Shown here: positions 1 through 6,617 of the stretch, piece by piece
Position numbering within the stretch: the stretch's first letter is position 1
How the letters are laid out: every line of letters begins with the position of its first letter
Origin: SIG673 sp964570105
GTDB taxonomy: Bacteria > Bacillota > Clostridia > Oscillospirales > CAG-272
Direction: 5' to 3'
NCBI GenBank assembly: GCA_964570105.1
Contig: CAZMWM010000045.1
Location: 1 to 14,336, forward strand
DNA: 14,336 bases
Program-made: the position numbers and the translations under genes
Notes under the pieces: generated by a model
The model's database searches: none
What the model was told of the DNA's origin: nothing
Seen by the model: the letters and a program-made list of their open reading frames with translations, nothing else

Positions 1-26
1 CACTTCAAAGGCTTGCCTTTGAAGTG
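1..26. repeat. Perfect inverted repeat (hairpin)
   Basis: The arms cacttcaaaggc (1-12) and gcctttgaagtg (15-26) are exact reverse complements separated by two bases, giving an 11-bp stem with a four-base loop. No T-run follows on either strand within the window, so it is not an obvious intrinsic terminator. The 9-mer gcctttgaa occurs again at 401-409. It may be the edge of a repeat that continues beyond the window. Confidence 0.75.
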
Positions 27-41
27 TATGACACCTCATCC

Positions 42-100
42 ACCGCTACCGCGGTCCCCCTTCCCCCGCTGGGGAAGGCTCAAGGGGTACCATCTTTTTT
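42..100 (+). repeat. Palindromic repeat copy 1, terminator-like on the plus strand
   Basis: A small hairpin (accgc, loop tacc, gcggt; 42-55) is followed directly by an 8-bp hairpin with arms 59-66 and 71-78 and loop CGCT. A wider fold pairs 53-62 with 82-91 with one mismatch, and a run of six T lies at 95-100. It could therefore end plus-strand transcription entering from the left of the window. Positions 59-80 recur exactly, inverted, at 234-255. Confidence 0.55.
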
Positions 101-102
101 GA

Positions 103-132
103 AATATAATTTAAACGCGAACAAAATTTCAA
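103..132 (-). promoter_or_regulatory. Possible minus-strand promoter in the AT-rich core
   Basis: On the minus strand, TTGAAA (127-132) and TATATT (103-108) are separated by 18 nt, each matching five of six consensus bases. It would fire leftward out of the window through repeat copy 1. The AT-rich background makes chance matches likely. Confidence 0.22.
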
Positions 133-233
133 TCGTCAAATTTCTCGCATACCGTATTCAAATATTTTTAACTTTGGTAACTATAATATAGACAGTGGCG
201 TTTGCTCGAATTTTTTTAAGCCGTAAGCCTCCA

Positions 234-303
234 AGCCTTCCCCAGCGGGGGAAGGCAAAAATGGCGCACCGTAAACAAGGAGCCGATCGCCGCTACGCGG
301 CGG
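234..303 (-). repeat. Palindromic repeat copy 2, inverted
   Basis: Positions 234-255 are the exact reverse complement of 59-80. About 33 nt further on there is a GC hairpin with 6-bp arms at 288-293 and 297-302 around a three-base loop. Both copies thus have the same order (GC hairpin, then CCTTCCCC-GGGGAAGG palindrome), but they face each other across an AT-rich core, either as two head-to-head copies or as the ends of one small non-autonomous element. Confidence 0.6.
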
Positions 304-355
304 TAGTAGTGTCTATGTTCACACTTATCTTGTGGTGTACCGTAGGGCGCCTTGC

Positions 356-401
356 GCACGAATTTGCCGCGCTGAGATGCAAGTCGCGGCAAAAATCGTG
401 C
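356..401 (-). other. Long stem-loop just downstream of the response regulator
   Basis: Arms 356-371 and 385-401 pair over about 16 bp with a small central mismatch, around a 13-nt loop (372-384), starting 19 nt after the response-regulator stop codon. On the minus strand it is not followed by a U-run, so it is more likely a 3'-end stabilising or Rho-assisted structure than a classical intrinsic terminator. Confidence 0.5.
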
Positions 402-420
402 CTTTGAATACATCTGAGAT

Positions 421-1125
421 TCAGGTGGCTTCGACCTTTATCATTCTGTATCCGATGCCCATATGTGTCTGAAGGAATTTGTGGTTTTTTCCGTTGACGT
501 CAAGCTTTTTTCGGAGAGTTGCCACGAATACCCTAAGCGACAGTATCTCGTTTCCTATCGGATTTGACCACAGCTCGCTAAGGATGGTCTCGTAGGTTAT
601 GACCTTACCGATGTTTTTCGCAAGCAGACAAAGAAGCTTGTATTCGAGCAGGGTAAGGTGGAGGGGAGTTCCGGCTATGCTCACTTGACACGTGGAATAA
701 TCTATATGAAGATCTCCGTTGGTGAAGGTCGTTTCCTTGGGATCGGGAAACGTTCTTATACGCTTGGAGTGACGGATGTGCACCCTTAGTCTTGCGAGCA
801 GCTCGGAGGGGTTTATGGGATATTTGATATAATCGTCGGCACCGCAATCGAGCGCGAAAACAAGCTCCTCGTCAGACATGGTGTCGCCGATGAATATTAT
901 CGGCTCGTACGACCAATATCTGTATTCGCGGATAAAGCGCGCTCCGTCCATATCCGGAAGGTGCGCCTCGGTAAGTATGACGTTCGGCTGGAGCCGCATC
1001 GCATGGTCGAGCGCTTCCTTTCCGGTCATGGCAAAGCTTATATCGAAATTCTGATTTGAGAGCAACTCTGAAAAGAAATTCTTTTTTTGCTCGTCGTTTA
1101 TACAGATCAAAACGTTGTTTTCCAT
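421..1125 (-). CDS. Orphan OmpR-type response regulator with degenerate receiver
   Basis: This 234-residue protein has a receiver domain (about 4-118) and a C-terminal OmpR/PhoB winged helix (about 134-230, with RVFVATLRKKL recognition helix and GIGYRM wing), so it is a DNA-binding regulator. The receiver keeps its fold signature (LPDMDG, GADDYI) but lacks the chemistry: the phospho-acceptor Asp is Glu53 (ILTEAHLP), the acidic pair is Ile9-Asn10, the switch Thr/Ser is Gly80, and the Lys before the conserved Pro is Tyr102. It should not be phosphorylated normally and may be locked active or respond to another signal. No histidine kinase is nearby. The start at 1125 fits the receiver; an in-frame ATG at 1209, also with an AAAGGA site upstream, would add 28 residues of unknown character. 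It ends the fmt cluster, 136 nt downstream of fmt. Confidence 0.88.
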   Translation of the reverse strand: MENNVLICINDEQKKNFFSELLSNQNFDISFAMTGKEALDHAMRLQPNVILTEAHLPDMDGARFIREYRYWSYEPIIFIGDTMSDEELVFALDCGADDYIKYPINPSELLARLRVHIRHSKRIRTFPDPKETTFTNGDLHIDYSTCQVSIAGTPLHLTLLEYKLLCLLAKNIGKVITYETILSELWSNPIGNEILSLRVFVATLRKKLDVNGKNHKFLQTHMGIGYRMIKVEAT

Positions 1126-1152
1126 ATGAGATATGAACATTCCTTTCGGGAA

Positions 1153-1200
1153 GCCCACATTTCGCGCTATACCGTTATCCCTACGGTCGCATATGTGGGC
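1153..1200 (-). promoter_or_regulatory. Nested stem-loop in the leader of the response regulator
   Basis: The arms gcccacat (1153-1160) and atgtgggc (1193-1200) are exact reverse complements. Inside them accgt (1171-1175) pairs with acggt (1183-1187). The structure lies immediately upstream of the GAAAGGA ribosome site (1141-1147) for the ATG at 1125. No U-run follows, so a terminator is unlikely; a folded 5' leader or processing site is possible. If translation starts at 1209 instead, this lies within the coding region. Confidence 0.4.
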
Positions 1201-1261
1201 GTCCGACATTTTTATGTGTTCGTTCCTTTGAGCAGGTCGCGATGACGGTTTTTGCGTCGGC

Positions 1262-2203
1262 TCAAAGCGGACTGCTGAGAAGATCGCCTTTTTTGATCTT
1301 TCCGCCGTTTATATAGTCTGCGGAGCGCATTCTGCGCCTGTTTTCCGGAAATACGCCGAGTATTCTGAGCGTTCCTTCTCCGCAAGCTACGTCTATGACG
1401 CCGCCTTCGAGCGACGTCACCTCACCGTAGGCGGCGTTCGGAGCACGCTCGTCCAATGCTCGTGCATCGGTCAGCTTCAGAAGCGTTTCGCCGTTCCTGC
1501 AATAAGCGCAAGGGAAGGGGGAAAGTCCCCTTATACGCGCGGAAAGCGCCTTGGCAGTGTCGGAAAAGTCGATGGTAGCATCGCGATTTGTTATCTTTGC
1601 CGCGTAGGATGCGAGGGTGTCGTCCTGCTTTTCGTAGACCGCGTCCCCGCTTTCAAGCATCGAAAGCGCTTTGAGCATTCCTTTGGCACCGAGTCGTGCG
1701 AGCCTGTCGTGTACGGTCTCAAGGTTGTCGCTCTCGGTTATCGGCGTTTCGAGCTTGAGCAGCATATCACCGGTATCAAGCCCTTCAGCCATACGCATTA
1801 TCGTCACGCCGGTAACGTCACAGCCATCCATTATCGCGCGTTGCATAGGAGCCGCGCCGCGGTATTTGGGAAGCAGGGAGCCGTGGACGTTAAGGCAACC
1901 GTAGCGCGGATATTCCAGCACCGATCTCGGGAGCAGCTTGCCGTACGCCGCCACCACTATCACGTCAGGAGCGTACAGCTCAAGCTCAGCCGTAAATTCC
2001 GGATCCGACAGCCTGTCCGGCTGTAATATCGGTATATCGGCACCGAGGGCGTAGGTCTTTACCGCCGACGGCATCAGCTTATATCCTCTGCCTGCCGGCT
2101 TGTCCTTTTGTGTGACGCAACAGACGGGCGTGCGTCCGCCCGAGCACATAAGCTCCAGCACCGTCGCGGCAAAATCGGGGGTTCCCATAAACATTATCTT
2201 CAT
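1262..2203 (-). CDS. fmt: Methionyl-tRNA formyltransferase
   Basis: Fmt transfers a formyl group from 10-formyltetrahydrofolate to initiator Met-tRNA in the cytoplasm, preparing it for bacterial translation initiation. At 313 residues it has the usual length. The N-terminal Rossmann formyltransferase domain opens with FMGTPDFA and carries the catalytic triad at Asn105 and His107 (NVHGSLLPKYRG) and Asp143 (GLDTGDM). The C-terminal half (about 205-313) is the OB-fold tRNA-binding domain. The start has GAAAGGAG 11-12 nt upstream. It follows def, whose product removes the same formyl group, the usual pairing. In Bacillus, rsmB comes next; here an unusual response regulator follows instead. Confidence 0.97.
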   Translation of the reverse strand: MKIMFMGTPDFAATVLELMCSGGRTPVCCVTQKDKPAGRGYKLMPSAVKTYALGADIPILQPDRLSDPEFTAELELYAPDVIVVAAYGKLLPRSVLEYPRYGCLNVHGSLLPKYRGAAPMQRAIMDGCDVTGVTIMRMAEGLDTGDMLLKLETPITESDNLETVHDRLARLGAKGMLKALSMLESGDAVYEKQDDTLASYAAKITNRDATIDFSDTAKALSARIRGLSPFPCAYCRNGETLLKLTDARALDERAPNAAYGEVTSLEGGVIDVACGEGTLRILGVFPENRRRMRSADYINGGKIKKGDLLSSPL

Positions 2204-2256
2204 ATACTTGAAAGCTCCTTTCGGTGCGCTGATGGGTGAGTTGCGGTATTGGAAGG

Positions 2257-2301
2257 CTCGGGCGGTCGCGCGGCTCTTTGCTCCGCGCCGAGATGCCCGA
2301 G
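2257..2301 (-). other. Two-tier GC-rich hairpin between def and fmt
   Basis: Outer arms 2257-2263 (ctcgggc) and 2295-2301 (gcccgag) are exact complements, and inner arms 2268-2273 and 2283-2288 add six GC pairs around a 9-nt loop. It fills most of the 106-nt def-fmt gap. Neither strand has an adjacent T-run, so this looks like an mRNA processing or stability element within the operon rather than a terminator (inference). Confidence 0.45.
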
Positions 2302-2309
2302 CGGAGTTG

Positions 2310-2792
2310 TCAATCTATATATTCTTTTATCTCTTCCGGCGTGAGCATTCTGAGCGCGTTGTCGGAATACAGTATGCCGTCAAGATGGTCGCATTCGTGG
2401 CAGATCGCTCTGGCGAGCAGTCCGGAGCCTGTTACCGTGTAACGCTCTCCGTCACGTGAGGTGGCTTCGACCGTTACCGTCATAGGGCGCGAGGTCAATC
2501 CCCATTTGCCCGGAAGCGAAAGACAGCCCTCAAGCTCTTCTTGAAGCTCCTCGGAGCGCTCTGTGATAACGGGATTTATCATCTCGTAAAGCTTTCCGTC
2601 CTCGACCTCGACCAAAACTACGCGCCTGAGCACTCCCACCTGCACGGCGGCAAGTCCGCAACCGTTGGCTTTGTGCAAGGTGTCTTTCATATCGTCAAGA
2701 AGCTTGATTATCCTCGGTGATATCTCGGTCACCTCGCGGCTGGTCTTGCGGAGCATGGGATCATCTTCTTTTATTATGTGAAGGATAGCCAT
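2310..2792 (-). CDS. def: Peptide deformylase
   Basis: Def removes the N-formyl group from nascent proteins at the ribosome, the step complementary to Fmt. The 160-residue protein has all three family motifs: GCGLAAVQVG (44-53, with Gln51), EGCLSLP (88-94, with metal ligand Cys90), and HECDH (132-136, with metal ligands His132 and His136 and catalytic Glu133). It is short and looks catalytically intact. The gene starts 22 nt after priA, with its GAAAGGA site directly after the priA stop, suggesting translational coupling, and is followed by fmt. The start ATG has the same 13-nt GAAAGGA spacing style as its operon neighbours. Confidence 0.97.
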   Translation of the reverse strand: MAILHIIKEDDPMLRKTSREVTEISPRIIKLLDDMKDTLHKANGCGLAAVQVGVLRRVVLVEVEDGKLYEMINPVITERSEELQEELEGCLSLPGKWGLTSRPMTVTVEATSRDGERYTVTGSGLLARAICHECDHLDGILYSDNALRMLTPEEIKEYID

Positions 2793-2814
2793 AACTGTAC
2801 TACCGTCCTTTCGG

Positions 2815-5301
2815 TCATATAGAATTGGGATTGATGTCCGCGGAAACGGATACGCTCGGGGGAAATTCCTTTCCGAAGCGCGTCATAGCCTCGCGGAAGG
2901 ATGTGCGCAGAGGTCTCGAGTTTCGAAATTTGACCACGAGCCGTGCGCGGTATTTTTCGTTCAATTTGTATATCGGAGCTTCGAACGGTCCGAACATAGT
3001 GAAATATTCTTTGGAAAAGTGTTCCGCCGCCGTTTGTCTCAGCCATTCAAACAGCGTCGTTGCCGCCTTGAAGGCGTTACGCTCGTCGTCGGCTGTGACC
3101 GTGAATACCGCGATATCGCAAAAAGGGGGGAAGCAGAGGGCGGAACGGAGCTTAAGCTCGCCTTCGTAAAAGGTCGGATAATCCTGCTTCTGCGCAAGCT
3201 GTATGACGTTATGCTCCGGGGAATAGGTCTGTATGAGCGCCTTGCCCTTGTCCGAAGCGCGTCCTGCTCTGCCTATGGTCTGACAAAGCATTGAAAAGGT
3301 GCGTTCGTTCGCGCGGTAATCGTCAAGATACAGTGATTGCTCAGCCGACAGTATACCTACGAGGGTGACGTTCGGAAAATCGTGTCCCTTGGCTACCATC
3401 TGAGTGCCGAGCAGTATATCTGCTTCGTGTCGGCGGAATTTTCCGAGTATCTCGTCATACGAGAACTTTCCGGACGTGGTATCGGCATCCATACGCAAGA
3501 GCTTGGCGTTTGGCAAGAGCTTGGCGAGCTGTTCCTCAGCCATTTGGGTGCCGTAGCCCATAAATCTCATTTTTCCGAAGCCGCAGGACGGACACTTTTC
3601 CGGAACGGCAGTCCTGTGACCGCAGTAATGACAGCACAGATAGCCGTTGGGATCAAAGCGCGAGCGGTGATGGGTGAGAGAGACACTGCAATGAGGACAC
3701 GTGGCTACCGCGCCGCACGACGGACAGCTGACGAAGCTGTGATATCCTCTGCGATTTAAAAGAAGTATCGCTTGCCCTCCGTCGGCGACGGTGGAGCTAA
3801 GCTCGTTTATCAAGCTTTGGCTGAAAAGCGAAAAATTTCCCACGCGCGTCTCGCTTCGCATATCGGCTATCTCGGCAGTCGGAAGCGTGGCGCTTCCGTA
3901 GCGCTCGGTTAGCTCCACGAGAGTATATATGCCCTTTTTGGCTTTGTAATAGCTTTCTATCGATGGGGTGGCGGAGGCAAGTAGCATAACCGCGTTATGC
4001 TTTGCGCATCTGAAGCGTGCGATGTCGCGGGCGTGATATTTCGGGGAGAAGTCGGATTTATAGGTGTGCTCCTGTTCCTCGTCCAGTACTATGAGACCGA
4101 GGTTTGAAAACGGTGCGAATACCGCGGAGCGTGTGCCGATGCAGACGTCGACCTCTCCTCTCTTTATCCTTCGCCACGCGTCAAAACGCTCTCCTGCGGA
4201 GAGTGCTGAATGCAGAACGGCGGTTCGTTCTCCGTAGCAAGCGGAAAAGACGGATATCGTCTGAGGTGTGAGCGATATCTCGGGAACGAGGACTATGACG
4301 CTCCTTCCGGAGGCTATCACGGCATCCATGACCGCGCGTATCACCTGTGTTTTTCCGCTTCCTGTTATGCCGTAAAGCAGTGCCGCCTTCGGCTCGCCGG
4401 AACGGGTAAGCTCTGTAAGGCGATCTGCCGCGAGACGCTGGTGCGGACTGAGACTGACGGGGGACGCCGCGCCCGATGCCGAATAAGGTATACGGTAGGT
4501 CTCCTTTCGTTCGGAGACTATATATCCGCGCCCCAAAAGTGAACGGAGCTGTGCGTGATTGGCATCCGTGGCTGACAGTAGCTTGCTTTGCTCGACCGTT
4601 CCGTTTTCGGCAAGATAGAGCAGTACCCTTCTTTGCGCCTCGGAGCGAAGCTTGAGGCTTGCGAGAGCATCGGTATCGCCGGTCAGGGTGGGCGAAAGGG
4701 AATAAAGCGTGGTGAAGCGTACGTTTGAGACTTCCTTAACGCTAAGCTCCACTCTGAGACAGCCTTCGCCCGCAAGCGTTTCAAGAGCTTTTGCCGTTTT
4801 TTTGTCTGAGCTTAGCAAAAGCTCGTTTTTGAGTACCGAGCCTTTACTTTTAACAAGCTCATAAAGCTCGCGCTCGTATGATGTGAGCGGATAGATATCG
4901 GGAAGGGGAGAGGTGCACACGACGCGCTCTTCAAAGCGCGAAAATGCGGCGGCGGGGGTGATGGTATGGATCGCGTCCGCCGTCGTGCACAGGGTATAGT
5001 CTCTCAAAAAGCCGACTAAAGCAAGCTGTTCCGCGTTCAGAGAATACGCGCGGTCAAAGACGGAGCATATCGGCTTGAGACTCTGAGCCTTTTCGAGATC
5101 ATCCGAGTATTCGACCGCCGTTATAAGTGCAGTATGCGGTCGGTTGCCGCCGCCAAACGGCACGGCGACAAAATCGCCTGCCGATACGTCAAGCTCTCCC
5201 GGAAGTCTGTAGCTGAACGGACGGTCGAGCTGATATGGAAGCTCCAGAACGTACGCGGTGACTATTCCGAAGTGAGGGCGATGCCCCGAATTACCGCACA
5301 T
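2815..5301 (-). CDS. priA: Primosomal replication-restart helicase PriA
   Basis: PriA recognises stalled forks and D-loops and unwinds them to reload the replisome. The ATG at 5301 gives 828 residues; an in-frame TTG at 5316 would add five, and the residue numbers here count from that TTG. Order: N-terminal 3'-DNA-binding domain (about 16-110), winged-helix region (about 220-285), then the superfamily 2 helicase core with Walker A GITGSGKT (316-323), DEEQ box (412-415), LASATPS (447-453) and motif VI QTIGRAGR (679-686). Inserted between the lobes are two zinc sites made by Cys531/534/540/543 and Cys562/565/575/578. The Walker B box is DEEQ where E. coli has DEEH; I recall this as common in Clostridia. 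It overlaps rpoZ by 11 nt. coaBC, which sits before priA in Bacillus, is absent here. Confidence 0.97.
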   Translation of the reverse strand: MCGNSGHRPHFGIVTAYVLELPYQLDRPFSYRLPGELDVSAGDFVAVPFGGGNRPHTALITAVEYSDDLEKAQSLKPICSVFDRAYSLNAEQLALVGFLRDYTLCTTADAIHTITPAAAFSRFEERVVCTSPLPDIYPLTSYERELYELVKSKGSVLKNELLLSSDKKTAKALETLAGEGCLRVELSVKEVSNVRFTTLYSLSPTLTGDTDALASLKLRSEAQRRVLLYLAENGTVEQSKLLSATDANHAQLRSLLGRGYIVSERKETYRIPYSASGAASPVSLSPHQRLAADRLTELTRSGEPKAALLYGITGSGKTQVIRAVMDAVIASGRSVIVLVPEISLTPQTISVFSACYGERTAVLHSALSAGERFDAWRRIKRGEVDVCIGTRSAVFAPFSNLGLIVLDEEQEHTYKSDFSPKYHARDIARFRCAKHNAVMLLASATPSIESYYKAKKGIYTLVELTERYGSATLPTAEIADMRSETRVGNFSLFSQSLINELSSTVADGGQAILLLNRRGYHSFVSCPSCGAVATCPHCSVSLTHHRSRFDPNGYLCCHYCGHRTAVPEKCPSCGFGKMRFMGYGTQMAEEQLAKLLPNAKLLRMDADTTSGKFSYDEILGKFRRHEADILLGTQMVAKGHDFPNVTLVGILSAEQSLYLDDYRANERTFSMLCQTIGRAGRASDKGKALIQTYSPEHNVIQLAQKQDYPTFYEGELKLRSALCFPPFCDIAVFTVTADDERNAFKAATTLFEWLRQTAAEHFSKEYFTMFGPFEAPIYKLNEKYRARLVVKFRNSRPLRTSFREAMTRFGKEFPPSVSVSADINPNSI

Positions 5302-5584
5302 TGTCTCCGGGCGCAACTATCGTGCTGTCGTCGATCTCGTAATCGTTTCTGCTGAGACGTTCGATGGCTATTTTTACGGCTTTGTCGTTGCAGAGCGACT
5401 GAGGGATCAGCTGTATGATGGTTTTGTCCGTCTCCTTGTTGGCGACCTGACTCTGCGCACGGTTGAACTTTTCTACGTATTCGTCCGTAACTATCCTTGC
5501 GCATTTTGCCGTGGCAACGCAAAGAACGTAGCGGTTGTACTTTCCGTCCTTGGAAAGCTCTTCGATTCCCGGTTTGATCATCAT
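5291..5584 (-). CDS. rpoZ: RNA polymerase omega subunit
   Basis: Omega binds the beta-prime subunit and helps assemble and stabilise RNA polymerase. The 97-residue protein is recognisable by the N-terminal MIKPGIEEL, followed by RYVLCVATAKCARIV (a diverged form of the usual YxLVxxAAKRARQL) and the C-terminal KAVKIAIERL segment. Its position directly after gmk is the standard Firmicutes arrangement and supports the call as much as the sequence does. It begins with two consecutive ATG codons; the first has GAAAGGA 12 nt upstream. The 3' end overlaps the start of priA. The sequence is somewhat divergent, but no key feature is obviously missing. Confidence 0.92.
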   Translation of the reverse strand: MMIKPGIEELSKDGKYNRYVLCVATAKCARIVTDEYVEKFNRAQSQVANKETDKTIIQLIPQSLCNDKAVKIAIERLSRNDYEIDDSTIVAPGDNVR

Positions 5585-5639
5585 AATGGTATATATTCCT
5601 TTCAGATTGATATTTTAAACGGTCGCGGATCTTAAACGA

Positions 5640-6257
5640 TCACTGCTCTTTGAAAAAATCCTGTATGAAGCCCGGATTTCTCGTAACTGCGCATTTGTAC
5701 ACGGATATGATGTCCTTGACCTGCTTTACGGTCGCATCTATCTCTCCCGTGCGGTTTATAACGATATAATCGTAATGTGGTATGAGAAGCATCTCCTTTT
5801 TGGCGGTATCCAGCCGACGGTGGATATCCTCGGGAGAATTTGTTCCTCTTCGCTCAAGGCGCGAAGCGAGCGTTCGGTAATCCGGCGGACATATCCATAT
5901 GAGCAGAGCGTCCGGATATTTTTCTTTTATCTGTAATGCGCCTTGCGTATCTATCTCGAGTATCACGTGCTTTCCGGAGCCTGTATATCTGTTTATCTCG
6001 GATACGAGAGTACCGTAATATCCGCCGACGTATCTTGCGTATTCGGCAAATTCGCCGTCCTCTATCTTGCGCTTGAACTCATCCTCGCTTATGAAGTGGT
6101 AGGTCACGTCCGGAATATCGTCTCCGCGTATAGCTCTCGTGGTGACGGATACCGAGGTGACGAAATGCTCCCTGTCTGCGAGCAATCCTTTTACAACGGT
6201 ACCTTTTCCGCTTCCGGCAGGACCGCTGATAACTATTATCGAGCCTTCCTCTGACAT
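5640..6257 (-). CDS. gmk: Guanylate kinase
   Basis: Gmk phosphorylates GMP or dGMP to the diphosphate using ATP, an essential step in GTP and dGTP supply. The protein has the P-loop SGPAGSGKGT near the N terminus, the GMP-binding SVSVTTR, the EYARYVGGYYGT segment, EIDTQGALQIK, and the arginine-rich SRLERRGTNSPEDIHRRL lid. Length (205 residues) is normal. Two in-frame ATGs exist (6263 and 6257). I chose 6257 because GAAAGGA lies 11 nt before it, as in yicC, rpoZ, def and fmt, but only 5 nt before 6263. It sits between remA and rpoZ, as in most Firmicutes. Confidence 0.97.
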   Translation of the reverse strand: MSEEGSIIVISGPAGSGKGTVVKGLLADREHFVTSVSVTTRAIRGDDIPDVTYHFISEDEFKRKIEDGEFAEYARYVGGYYGTLVSEINRYTGSGKHVILEIDTQGALQIKEKYPDALLIWICPPDYRTLASRLERRGTNSPEDIHRRLDTAKKEMLLIPHYDYIVINRTGEIDATVKQVKDIISVYKCAVTRNPGFIQDFFKEQ

Positions 6258-6311
6258 TATCATATAATTCCTTTCGGTCGGTATTTGTTAATGCTCCCGG
6301 GGTGTCTCTGC

Positions 6312-6575
6312 TCAGTCCACTGGATCCTCGCCGCTCTCGTCCGAGCCGTTGAGACGCGCGGATACGGTCTCGCATTGGAGCGCGGAGAGAACGATATGGT
6401 CGCTGTCGGTCACTATAACCGAGCGTGTCTTTCTTCCGCAAGAGGCGTCCACCACTCTGCCGTCCGCTCTGCCTTCGGAGACGAGCCGCTTTATGGGGGA
6501 GGACTCCGGAGAGGCGACCGCCACGACTCTTTCGGCGCATACGGTATTGCCGAAGCCTATATTTACGAATTTCAT
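6312..6575 (-). CDS. remA: Extracellular matrix regulatory protein RemA (DUF370)
   Basis: This 87-residue protein is a close match to the RemA/DUF370 family: MKFVNIGFGNTV at the N terminus, VASPESSPIKRLV, then GRKTRSVIVTDSDHIVLSALQ and ETVSARL. In Bacillus subtilis RemA is a DNA-binding activator of biofilm matrix and osmoprotection genes that assembles into oligomeric rings. Its role outside Bacillus is not established, so whether it controls a matrix here is unknown. It lies between yicC and gmk, as in B. subtilis (yloC-remA-gmk). AAGGAT is about 10 nt before the start. The acidic tail after residue 75 (SDESGEDPVD) is poorly conserved in the family. Confidence 0.94.
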   Translation of the reverse strand: MKFVNIGFGNTVCAERVVAVASPESSPIKRLVSEGRADGRVVDASCGRKTRSVIVTDSDHIVLSALQCETVSARLNGSDESGEDPVD

Positions 6576-6617
6576 TTGACGTTCATCCTTATCCCAAGCC
6601 CGAGCTTATCGGGGTAT

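Larger units (their letters stand above)
1..420. other. Gene-free intergenic region with stacked hairpins
   Basis: No convincing gene is visible in these 420 nt downstream of the response regulator. The stretch holds a perfect hairpin at 1-26, a small hairpin at 42-55, two inverted copies of a 22-nt GC-rich palindromic repeat (59-80 and 234-255), an AT-rich core between them (about 92-220), a 6-bp hairpin at 288-302, and a long stem-loop at 356-401 just after the response-regulator stop codon. The short reading frames here run through these repeats and match no family I know. The architecture resembles the dispersed palindromic intergenic repeats common in Oscillospiraceae-like genomes; that comparison is from memory, not from a search. 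Confidence 0.7.

Noticed and set aside
195..413. Short frames on both strands (about 65-70 codons)
   Set aside because: They run through palindromic repeats and hairpins, overlap each other, and have no family similarity.
1..420. Possible CRISPR array or attachment site in the repeat region
   Set aside because: There are only two copies, inverted rather than direct, without regular spacers, and no integrase or cas gene is present.
4072..4083. PriA Walker B reads DEEQ instead of DEEH, possibly an inactive helicase
   Set aside because: The two acidic residues are intact and I recall DEEQ as common in clostridial PriA, so it was not listed as a finding.
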